Source: Fasciolopsis buskii (taxonomy: Eukaryota; Platyhelminthes; Trematoda; Plagiorchiida; Fasciolidae). Taken from it: a stretch of DNA of 64,000 nt. The stretch is from positions 1 through 64,000 of the forward strand of contig LUCM01010502.1 in assembly GCA_008360955.1 (NCBI GenBank), given 5' to 3'. The notes under the pieces were generated by a model, which was not told where the DNA came from, did no database searches, and saw only the letters and a list, made by a program, of their open reading frames with translations. Position numbers and translations under genes: made by a program. Shown here one piece after another: positions 51,301-61,356 of the stretch (the first letter of the stretch is position 1; every line of letters begins with the position of its first letter).

Positions 51301-53596
51301 TGATTGCGTGGTTTTTACTCATGAGTTGGGCGTTGAAAATGCATGCTGAATTCTTTGGAAATTGTCCTCCGTCTGAAGGTTAGATAAGCCATGGGGTTAG
51401 TCGAGTTTCACAAACAATAAAAATCGCTGACTCAATCGTTTATTTATTATAATATAAAGTACGAAGTATTTTAGAAGAAGAACTTAATCGGTGAATGACA
51501 ACGCTTGAGGGATTTGAATGACTGTGACGGGAATGGAACCTGGAACATTGTGATTCACGCTTTATGATAACGATCATTTCACTGTTGTCATACCCGTTCG
51601 CAAGTGTTTCTCAATTTAATTTCTTATAATTTCTGTCTCATTCTTGATTCAATAGGTGAAGAAAATATTCGGCTTCCGATCCAACACCTCTTTTCAGCAA
51701 GTGGAATGGTGGCAAAAATAAAAAAAAGAACAAGAAGGAAGAAAAACTGAACAGAAACTGGGCTTGTTAGAAGAACGTGCTATCCACATATTTAATAGTC
51801 CATAAAGTATTGTTCAACTTAAGAAAAGAAGGTTAGCAATGTTTTTCTTCAGATGTCATATTTCTAGATATCACTGAACTTATTTTTTTTACCGGTACGA
51901 AATTTAAGATGAATGACATTGGATAAGGCATCCCAAAAAGGTTCAGAAACTTAAAACATTAAAGCCGCACTGGATTGGATCAGCTGTACCGCTGAATCAG
52001 CTTCCAACTATAACTGTCCATCTCGGTTGACAAACAACGGTAGGAAGGAATGCTCCCTACTTCGAATTTAGGAAGTGGAAACGAAAGCACTAAGGATACA
52101 AATAAACATGGATCAATACAGCTTATCAACTTTAAACAACTAGTTAATACCAGTATCACACGACTAGTGGTACGCTCACCGAATATTCAGACCAGCGTAA
52201 ATGGAACGAATAATGTGAATATACTTCAGAATACTACTTCTCGCAGATCATCCCAACTGTGGTTTCCCGAGCACTTGTTTGTTTATTGGCTTGCCCAGTT
52301 GTTCATCCAAAACAAGGAAGTATTGCCTTGTTTATTTTGTTGTGCGCTATCTCATTTCTGTTGACCTGCACAAAAAGGCAGTTCACAACAAACAGGGGAC
52401 TGAGCATTGGTGATCGATTCCCTACAGTTTATGTTCTTGTTTCTTAGCTCGGGCTTGCTAAATACTTACGGCTACCTAGTCCTGAAATGGGTCACATGAA
52501 ACATATCCAAACAAAAGTCATGCTCTGTCGATTAAATTTCGATTGATGAAAGGAAAAAAGCTGTCTCATTGGTATTTTGTGTATCTTAGTCTTACTGCAA
52601 ATAGAACCTATTAACCTCTCAAATTTAATTTAGTGATTTGTGAAAAGTAGCCATCTGTAAGTCGCGGACGTGGTTCATTCCCATGTATTATTTGAGGGTC
52701 ATACATCATGTTATCGATCTCTACTTTGCCAAAGGTTGTCCTTGAGCTCCCAGTGACCAACAACTCAACCATACATGCAGAACGACGCAGGACTACTCAA
52801 AATCTGCGACACATTACCAGTGTAACTTTATACTGTCTTTCAACAGAAGCGTTGTAAGTCATAGAGTGAAGTCACCGTTTTTTACTCGATTGCAACCTCA
52901 ACAGGTGGTGATCAAACGATCATAGACGCGCAATCTCAAACGGAAAGCTCGTGATTCGAATCCTCCCGCCGTTGGTCAACTGCCCCACTCCTGTGAATGG
53001 CATGGATTATGGCTTCACATCTCACAGTTTAAAGCAGTTCATAAACTTCTGTCACCTTTTAAATCTGTAACGGTATTTCGGTGAAGCGTTAGTTAAGTAA
53101 GTGCGTACGGAAAGCTACGAAGAAAATTTTTCGAACCGTCAATTTTGCTTTCTTTCAGTTTGATCGCGTATGCATGAATATTAATCACGTGGAGCCACTC
53201 TGGTCCTCGATCTTAGATTGCTTTTGGCAACATAAGGTAAATATGGGTGTCCAACTCACTTCTTTATTTGATCAGTTACCACCTGTCATACGGCGCTCGC
53301 AGTTCGGGGATTCGTGAATCATTTAGGTTGATAAACAAACTATTCCATTCGTTTAGTCTGTTCCGCCTATTAATGGGACGCCCCAGCAGTGCGAATGGAA
53401 ATTGTTTGTTGTTGCTTTGAAATTATGCGGATATCGTATGCTAATTTTTGAGTATTTTATATTTCTAAGATTGGAATCATATCACTCGGTCGTATCGCGT
53501 TATACCCATTGGAACTAAATTTAAAATACGTTTAGTGCCTAGAGGAAATAGAACTCAATTTGATTTCCCACAACGGTCTAATGATAATTTAACCAG
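51301..53596. other. intergenic; weak candidate terminal exon at 51657
   Basis: A very pyrimidine-rich acceptor ends at 51656 (TCTTGATTCAATAG). After it two frames are open, one ending in a lysine/arginine-rich tail at about 51750. A 104-codon + frame lies at 52050-52364. Around 52953-52963 is a consensus-like Pol III B box (GATTCGAATCC) without a clear A box. No gene is called. Confidence 0.3.
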
Positions 53597-55000
53597 GGAT
53601 TGTTAATTGCACAATCCAGCTGTGTTTCTAATAAGCAAGTCATAGAAGCACAATGTGCCACAAAAGAACTTTTGTTAGCTCCATTAAAATTATTCAATCA
53701 TGGTAAGCAGAGCAAAACGCAAGAAACTGCGATGAAGATTAGAGAAATCCGTTTGCCTACTAAGCAGAAAGCAGAATTTTATTGCCGAATAGCACTCAGG
53801 AAGATTACGATATTAGGCATCGGTTATTATCAGGATTAATTCATAGTATATAAAAGTCACTAAATTACAAATGCCACTTGTGGGTGGTTTGATAAAGATT
53901 GAAAAGTTAATTAGTGGAATGGATGAACATGGTCCGAAAAATTGGAGCAGTATGAATTAGGTTGAACAAAAAAGCTTCGGGAGGTTTTCACATTCCAAAG
54001 CAGACAAGATCATTGTAAAACATGACAGGAAATAAACAAACGAATGCATCATAATTTGCTTCAGGAAAAAGAAACGAATATTTTCAAAAATTGTGCACCT
54101 TTCTGCCAAAAAATAATCAACACGTATATCCAAGTCTATCCTAACAAATGAACACGCTTTATATCATATGAATAACAGCCTCGGCATACATGGTCTGTCA
54201 TTATCACAGATATGGTCATGCAGCACAAGTGAATGGCATGAGTAACTGTTCATTACAACGTTGGGTTAACATGTCCCAAGATAAATATCCTTTATTTACC
54301 CTGATCATTGCTTTTCACTGTAATATAGATATATATGATAAATTTATATTACCAAAGCTACTCATTCTTTGGTGCTGTTGCAGTGAAAATTTTGTCATAA
54401 CTTGAAAATTTTCCAAAAACCGAATAGCCGTTAAAAGAGACTAGAAAACGCTGGAAAACCCCGCCGAGTTGTTGACTGTCAATCTCTCCGCAAGTTGTTT
54501 ATTTGTAAAACTACCCTCTGGGATGCCAAACGATCACGTGACTATCATGAATTTGATATTTGGAATATTCGTCTGACCAGCAAGCAGTGGTTGTTTATCC
54601 GCGATATTCGAACAAAGTTCATATGCCCTATACTATTATTGAAACCAGCAGCAGAGATTCGTTGCTCATTGCAGTTCCGGATTTCGTTTTATTAATACAA
54701 ATTCAGTGACCAACAATCTGTAAGCTTTTTTATGTGTAACGTCAGAATTAATCTATTTTCTATTGATTTAATTTCTTGTTTCCTTATTCATTACTAATAA
54801 GCATTTGATAATTGGCGACTGTTGTCGTACAAACACTCATCCAATGGTATTTTCATTCAGTCAGTAACTATATGCTACCAATGGAAGAAAGTTCAGTTTT
54901 GGATAGAATGTTTACTAAACATCCCGGCCTGTTTCCGCTGTTTTGGTCCAATTCGTCTGTTGCTCAACTGATTCCAATTAATTTGAGGAGAAACTACTAA
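53597..55000 (+). CDS. candidate two-exon 3' gene end, unknown product
   Basis: Exon 53597-53702 runs from AACCAG to ATG|GTAAGC, with 35 codons (for example NKQVIEAQCATKELLLAPLK). It joins in phase 1 to 54861-55000, entered after TTTCATTCAG and ending in TAA, with residues such as VLDRMFTKHPGLFPLFWSNS. The join gives 81 residues with no recognisable family and no found start. Splice borders are fair and phases agree, but the model rests only on open frame and composition. It would lie tail to tail with the - strand candidate at 55396-55598. Confidence 0.25.
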
Positions 55001-55395
55001 TTAACGGATGTTCTTTTGGTGCTTCGGTTTTAAGACAACCCCATCCACTTGTTAGCAGTTCATATTTACTCATCCTAGAGTATCATTTACCGTAGACAGC
55101 ACCTTTTATTAAGTCGAATTTGTCAAATTTGAAGGAGTTAATATAACCAATTCCAACTGCAACGGCAAACAATGCACATATCAGTTCACATTCGCCAAGT
55201 CAGATTGTTTCAGACCACAAAGTTTATTGCTTTCCAACCTGTTAGCCATCTAAATCTGCTGTTCCTTATTTTATTGCTTCCTGCTAGTAGTATGCTTTGA
55301 TTTTCCGTTACACGACTTCAAAACTGACTGTCCCAATTCTAATGATAACTAAATAGTTCCTTTCGTTCACATTGGGAACTATCCTCCGTTCTTAT

Positions 55396-55598
55396 TTAGG
55401 GACATAAAATCTTGCACCAGTATTGATCATTCACCGTACTTAGGGCATATCCCCGTGTTGCATCCATCCATTCAAGAACTCGCGCCAATTTTCGGTTTAT
55501 AACGTAACGCATTTGTTTGTATAAAAGTTTTTGTTCCATATTCAGCTCAAACGTATCAGCAAAGAATGACAAATTACTAACTGCATCGAATTCCACTC
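55396..55598 (-). CDS. candidate terminal exon, unknown product
   Basis: A - strand stretch of 67 codons ending in TAA, entered in phase 1 after a CTACATTCCAG acceptor. Composition is strongly protein-like and largely helical (for example ADTFELNMEQKLLYKQMRY, then RKLARVLEWMDATRGYAL). I do not recognise the family. Upstream exons would lie at higher coordinates, in or beyond the LINE, and were not found. No AATAAA immediately follows. Confidence 0.33.
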
Positions 55599-56342
55599 CT
55601 GGAATGTAGTTTTGTTCTACTTAGCGCTTTTGGTCAAGTGATAGTTTTTCAAACAATAATTTTCCTAATTCCTGTGTTTCAGTCGTGAGTGAACGTTATT
55701 TTGGCTGAAAAACAAAGACAACCACAAATTACAAATACAGAAATCTTACTCAAAAACTGGTGCGAGGAATAAGTGATAAGTGACTAAACGAAACCAACTT
55801 TGAGTATCGACCTGGACTAATATAGTTCAACTAATTTGGGCCGTTCTGACCAGTCTGCGTAGACATTAGGGAGCAGTACTAGAATCAGCCTTTCTGATAA
55901 GCGGTTCCGTTTATGATAATCTCAGCCATGTCCCGCTGCCTTGCGGTCAGTTTCTTGTCAGAACCAAAGGCTTTGGTTGAGTACCCTAATCGTTCTTCTG
56001 CCTAGTGGCTGGACGCCCTAGCAGCACCCGTCCATCAATCCCCATGAGTTACACGCCTCCAAATAATTCCATACTGCATCGGACGTCGCCCAGGACAATC
56101 AGGGCCGCGCTGCCCATTGCATCAAGCGCTATGAGTAGTGATACATTTGTCACTGCTCAGAGTCCCCTCTTTTATTCAACCTGTCTCTTCTGTCTCCAAC
56201 CGGACCTCTTTGCCCCTTATGCCTACCCATGCTGTTCCTACTGGCAACACGCCCGATACTCGCAACGGTTCATTGTCAAGTAGTGTAGAAAGTGGTTTTT
56301 AGACTGCTAGCTCACATTTTCTCAAGCCTCCTTAGACTCTGA

Positions 56343-57068
56343 ATCTCGGTTTCTTCAATGTGCACACGTTGATGCAGACTGACCAACAGGCGTGTTTGAC
56401 TCTGACAGTGGACTCACTTTCGATTGATATCTGCTGCGTGAGTGAAACACGAATTCAGGATTCGAGTAGAGTAATTCAACTAACTGCGCCAAGCGTCTCG
56501 TCAAGACATTTTCTTCGCACTTCAGGAGACGAAGCAGCTCAAGCTGTGGGTCAATGCGATGTAGGAATAGTTTTGAGTGAGAAGGCTGAAACAGCTCTGG
56601 ATCCCAGTCAACAGTCGCTTGTGTGTCATGAGACTGCAGGGATCAGTCGGCGTCCGGAAGGAAAGTAGTGTTAAGCGCGGTGTATTTGTTTTCTTGGTAT
56701 ACGCCCCAACAGACTGCAGCACTGACATGCAGAAAGCCGAGTTTTACGATGAACTCGACACCCTTGTTTGGACGAGCAACTGGTCTGATATTGTAGTGGT
56801 GGCAAGTGATTTTAGTGCACAAATTGGAAAACTTAGTGCATCGGAGTCCCGTTTAGGTGGGCGATGCGCCTTTCCTTCTAAACGAACAGATATCTGGGAG
56901 AGACTTCTCCAGTTTTGTGCAGACAATCGCTTATTCCTATCTAGTACGAATTTCCGACACAGTTCGCGTCGCACAGCGACATGGCGTTCTAACTCGACAG
57001 GTAATCTGAGTCAGATTGACCATATCGTGGTTAGCTACCATTGGCGCGGTTCTGTCCGGAACTGTTGA
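56343..57068 (+). pseudogene. LINE endonuclease domain (broken)
   Basis: The AP-endonuclease-like region starts near NVHTLMQTDQQ and runs through SIDICCVSETRI, the VYAPTDCS block, the GDFN-type box and the closing QIDHIVVS. It is split between two frames, with a shift near 56630. The GDFN box reads ASDFSAQ: both the Gly and the Asn of the usual GDFN have become Ser, which by family knowledge should abolish nicking. Downstream, STNFRHSSRRTATWR matches the usual segment before the QIDH motif. Confidence 0.85.
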
Positions 57069-58848
57069 TCGTACTGGACCATATACATCGAATCGGACCA
57101 TGCAATAGTTTAAGTGCCATTTTTGCTGCAGCTCAAAGGCCATCGACTCGGGCCGTAAGCCAGATTGGCTGTCGAACATCTGTCTGAATCGGCTGTTCGA
57201 GCAGTTATGAACAAAAACGATCCGAACAACTAAGAACTCTGACGAGCAACAATGTAGACGAGCAGTAGAAGCAAACTAATCAAGCTATGCATTTGGCAGC
57301 AGATTTCGTCTGTGGTCCTATATCTTGCGTTCTTCAAGGACACTGGATCTCGCAAGGATCACTCGGTATAATGGAGCAAAGCGCCAGCTCCCTAACTGCA
57401 AGAAAGTGAATAAGGCGTTGACAGTTGACGATAGGCTTTAAGGATGACCGTGAAAACTGGTGGGTTAAGGCAGCTGAAGTGATGGAGGAAGCGGCCGTTT
57501 CAGGTAACGGTCAAAGATTGTTTAAGCTTATGCGCAACAGTGGTGGTTGTCCAACTTCGGTTAGTACAGTCGTGTGCGATAGGAATAGAGAGCCTGTTTA
57601 TAATAGAAAACAAATCCTCTCTGTTGGGCAGAGCATTTCAAGGATCAGTTTAGCTGGCCATACGCTAACGTATTTAGTCCGACGTCTGCAGTTGCAAATC
57701 CTTGGAGGGCGTCACTTGATCCACAAACGGAAGTGGAAGTACAGTCAAATATTCGGCTTCTGAAGAGGGGCAAAGCTGCCGCTCTCGACGACCTTCCCCC
57801 AGTTCTTTTCAAATTGGGTGGAGAAGTGCTGATGAAATCACTTACCTCCTTGTTTCATGATATTTGAAACGAGGAGCGTATCCCGCCATCGTGGAATGAG
57901 TCACTGATTATACCCATCTTCACAAAGGGCACACGGAGTGACTGCGGCAATCATTGTGGGATTAGTTGAATTCCGATAATTACTAAGGTGTTTACTTCGA
58001 TAATGCTGCGCCGTTTGACACCGATTCGCGAGAGTAATACCCGCAAACAACAGGCCGGATTTCGGCCAGGTCGAGGTTGCATCGACCAGATGTTCACTCT
58101 TCGACAGATACTCGAAACGCGCCACACGCACCGTCGTCCTACGATTGTAGTCTTCCTCGACTTGAAAGGTGCTTTCGACTCCGTGGATCGACCAGCACTG
58201 CTCAGTGCTCTCCACCGGAAGGGCATGCCAACGAAGTTTGTGAACCTGTTGCGAGCATTGTACTCGCATACCTATGGTCGCGTTAGGGTATACGGTGAAC
58301 TGTCACGTTCATTCGAAACGACTAGTGGTGTTCGACAAGGGTGCCCCATCTCTCCATTCCTGTTCAACTTTGTCATAAACGAGGTGAAGGAACATGCTTT
58401 AGGAGGTCTACGGGATATAGGAGTCGAACTGGGAAGTGGAGGGTAGCTATGCGACCTAGATTACGCAGACGACGTCGTGTGCCTGTTCGAGCCTGCGGAC
58501 CATGCACAACGGGCACTAGATAGACTATCGAGATCGGTTGCTCGGTTTGGCATGTGCTTTGCACCTTCAAAGTGCAAAGTACTGTTACAGGACTGGACAA
58601 CAGTAGTGCCGAATTTGGTGTGGAGCAGAAAAGAACTCACGATTGTAGATCGTTTCACCTACCTTGGTAGCTGCTTGTCGAACGACGCTAGCTCGACAGT
58701 GGAGGTAAATACGCGTATATCCAAGGCTCGGGCGGCTTACGCTGGATTGAAGCACCTGTGGCGTCAGCCTGATATTTCACTGGAGTTGAAAGGTCGTGTG
58801 TACTGTGCCGCAGTGCACTCAGTTCTGTTGAATGGTTGCGAGACATAG
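57069..58848 (+). pseudogene. LINE reverse transcriptase domain (broken)
   Basis: The linker (ENWWVKAAEVMEEAAVSGNG at 57450) leads into RT. Visible blocks are QAGFRPGRGCIDQMF, motif A FLDLKGAFDSVDR, motif B GVRQGCPISPFLFN, and motif C LDYADD (58456-58473). A TAG at 58444-58446 separates motif B from motif C, and a TGA interrupts the N-terminal part near 57967. After motif C come the FTYLGSCLSNDAS block and NGCET, where the expected Trp codon is TAG (58846-58848). The catalytic aspartates remain, but no continuous protein can be made. Confidence 0.9.
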
Positions 58849-59306
58849 ATTATGCGTGTGGGAGCTGTTCGTCGATTTGAGGTTTTCGACCATCGACGTC
58901 TACTTAGTGTGGCTAGGATTGGATGGAGTGACCGGGTGAGTAATATAGAGGTCAGGAATCTAGTGCTAGATGCCGGCTCTCGGAATACCTTGTTTCAGCG
59001 TATGGAACTTAGCAGACTACGCTAGTTGGGTCACGTGTTGCGTATGACGAACACTCGTCTACCATACCGTGCCCTATTTGTGTTCCTCCCAATGAATGGA
59101 AGAAACCATGTGGAAGTCAGCAGATGACGTGGAAACGCGGGATGAGAAAATGTACAGCGAAGTTAGGTAAAGTAGGTGTCTCACGCCTTCGTGGTTGGGG
59201 TCCGAAAGACTCATCGACTTGCTGGTTGGAGACACTGAAGGATATGGCAGTGAACCGTGAACAGTGGCGATCGTGTTGTTATGTTCTATCGAATCAGGGT
59301 GAATGA
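58849..59306 (+). pseudogene. LINE C-terminal region (broken)
   Basis: Continuation past the TAG of CETW: RRFEVFDHRRLLSVARIGW, then RLR followed by another TAG where the family has Trp, then LGHVLRM. Near the end, GKVGVSRLRGWGPKDSS and LETLKDMAVNREQWRSCC are the typical tail, and the frame closes at about 59304-59306. Confidence 0.85.
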
Positions 59307-59503
59307 AAGAGTGCTTTTGTGCAGTTAAACTGTTTTCCGTATGTTGGCTGCAACAGCGTCTTATCGTTTCCCACTTGTGTAAGTCCAATCCGTGTTCCCC
59401 TTGGATATTCACTCTTTTTAAAGAAACGTGTAACTGGAGAAAAGGTAGCGATCAGTGAGGCTTGCCTTGCTGTCTAATGCTTGACGATGATGACGATGAT
59501 GAG

Positions 59504-61083
59504 TAGTGTAAATGTATTGTTCGCCAAAATTGGACGAATTTAATGAATCAAAACGGCTGAATTTCAATCGATCGAACATTTATTCTGCCGCCAAATTAAT
59601 CATTTGTAGTAATGGTATGTTTGAGCTTTGTTGGTCATCTTAAAAGTAAACATCAGCGGTAACCGGGTGAGTGGATAAGTAAACATTGTATTTGAATAGG
59701 TACGTTTGTTATAAATTCCCACTTAATTTCTTACTGGGTGCATAAACTTACCAGACTATTTACAAAGTAGTATCTGACACAGGAAAACTAGACACTAATT
59801 TCAGCTTGCCAGTTAAGAGTAAGGTATTCAAAGGGTGAACAAGCACACATTGGATAAAGTGGTGAAACATTCTTAACAGATGCATAACAGTTTCGTTTTC
59901 AAACATATCTAGACCATTCCCAAGCATTCTTTTGCTCATATGATCAAAATGAGATCCACCTAAAGACTAGTCCTCCCTGTGTTCCACTTCACCTTATTTT
60001 AGATGTTGCATTCCTCAGACGGAGCAGCAAATCACTGTTTGACCAACAATATTAGAGGAGAGAGAGACAGAGAAAGCAATAGAGATGACCAGCACCAATA
60101 GATTTTTGATAATTTCATGCAAAAGTTGAACAGCCAGACTGATTTTTGGCGTGTGAGCACCGAATAAAAACCTTTTGCTTCGTTTATCAGCTCTACCAGA
60201 TACTGTCACCAGACAAGAACATGAGCGGAATACATCCGATTCTCGTCCTAATTTGCCTGGGTGGATATTTGTACAATTTGGGTTCCTCGGGCAAGTTTCC
60301 TGCTCTCTGAATTTAACATTTTTATTTCCGTATTTGTTACTCTTGTAAGCAGCTACCGTTTGCTTGACAACATCACAAAAACACAATTTCTTACTAGTGA
60401 ACATACAAAATGTTATCTGCTAAAGCTTACCAGCTTTAGGTATTTATTTTGATGGATCATTTCTACCACTATTTATAATTTTTTTCTTGGGCATAAATTG
60501 AAATATTTGGATCGACTTTTGTGAACCATGTGAATCGGAATACATATATGAATACTTTTACTCAGTATAGTCACAATTTTCAGGTCTCCAGGCGATTGTT
60601 TCGGAATTCCGTTCATATTAATCCATTTTCGTTTGCAAAACTACACGAAACTGGTCTGTGGAATGGTTAGGGCCAGTGCAGATGCGAGACAGCTTGTATG
60701 TAAGCAGGTAATCTAGGAGTTTCATAGGCAACGTGGTTCAACATCAACGGGTCATTTCTTATCCTTATCGCATTATTTCTCATCCGTATATCATAGATAT
60801 CACACTTGTGGATTGATTCTCAGCATGACCGCATCCATTCACCATGTTGTGTCATCTTTTTTCAGCGAGGCCTTCGGCCTGCAATGGCACTCATCTTATG
60901 TGCTTTTAATCATCTAGTCTTTTCCTTCGGTTGTATGAATTGCGGCACTCAGCATTAGACTGCTGGTTTTATTCACATAAACTGGCCACATTGAATAGTT
61001 TATCTACTAAAAAAGTTGACCCTATACTTGGATATATCGAACGTAGAATTTAAAAGGTAGCAAATGTTCATGACATCGGCACA
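59504..61083. other. intergenic, nothing recognised
   Basis: AT-rich sequence after the LINE. A 129-codon - frame (60015-60404) has no recognisable domain and no good exon borders. Confidence 0.4.
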
Positions 61084-61356
61084 GTGCTCGTAAAATTTGC
61101 CCTCACCCTAATCTCGGACTGTGAAAGACTCGTCGTCACTGGTCTCATCTCCTTGACTGAAAGGTCCAATATCTCAACAGAATGCTTTGATTCCGTTACT
61201 CTAACATTGCGAGGTCTCAAATTGAGAGACTGCGCAGTCTACAAACGTCAAAATTTCTCCGCCAGCTTTATGGACCATTTCATTAAGTTTGCTTGTCTGC
61301 AAACATTGGAGATCCACTCTGGATGTTTGTGTTTCCCCGACTCATTGCATCTATGA
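61084..61356 (+). CDS. candidate exon with leucine-rich-repeat-like pattern
   Basis: A 90-codon + frame, entered near a GGCACAG acceptor and closed by TGA. Its second half has LRR-like spacing (SVTLTLRGLKLRDCAVY, later FACLQTLEIHSGCL). From 61289 two other + frames are open for 126 and 120 codons, one containing SKVDNSAVLQEVLLSYL, so the region has unusually high open-frame density. If real it may be part of a scaffold or F-box/LRR-type protein, but two repeats by eye are thin evidence. Confidence 0.27.
   Translation: MLVKFALTLISDCERLVVTGLISLTERSNISTECFDSVTLTLRGLKLRDCAVYKRQNFSASFMDHFIKFACLQTLEIHSGCLCFPDSLHL

Larger units (their letters stand above)
56000..59503 (+). mobile_element. RTE-like LINE, nearly full length, inactivated
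   Basis: A non-LTR retrotransposon about 3.5 kb long, in + orientation, with a leader (from about 56000), an AP-type endonuclease, reverse transcriptase, C-terminal region, and a 3' end closing in GATGAC/GAT short repeats (59482-59503). Domain order and length fit RTE-type elements, which carry endonuclease and RT in one reading frame. The frame is broken by at least one frameshift and several stops, so the copy is dead. I see no obvious target-site duplication. The parts are listed separately. Confidence 0.92.
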
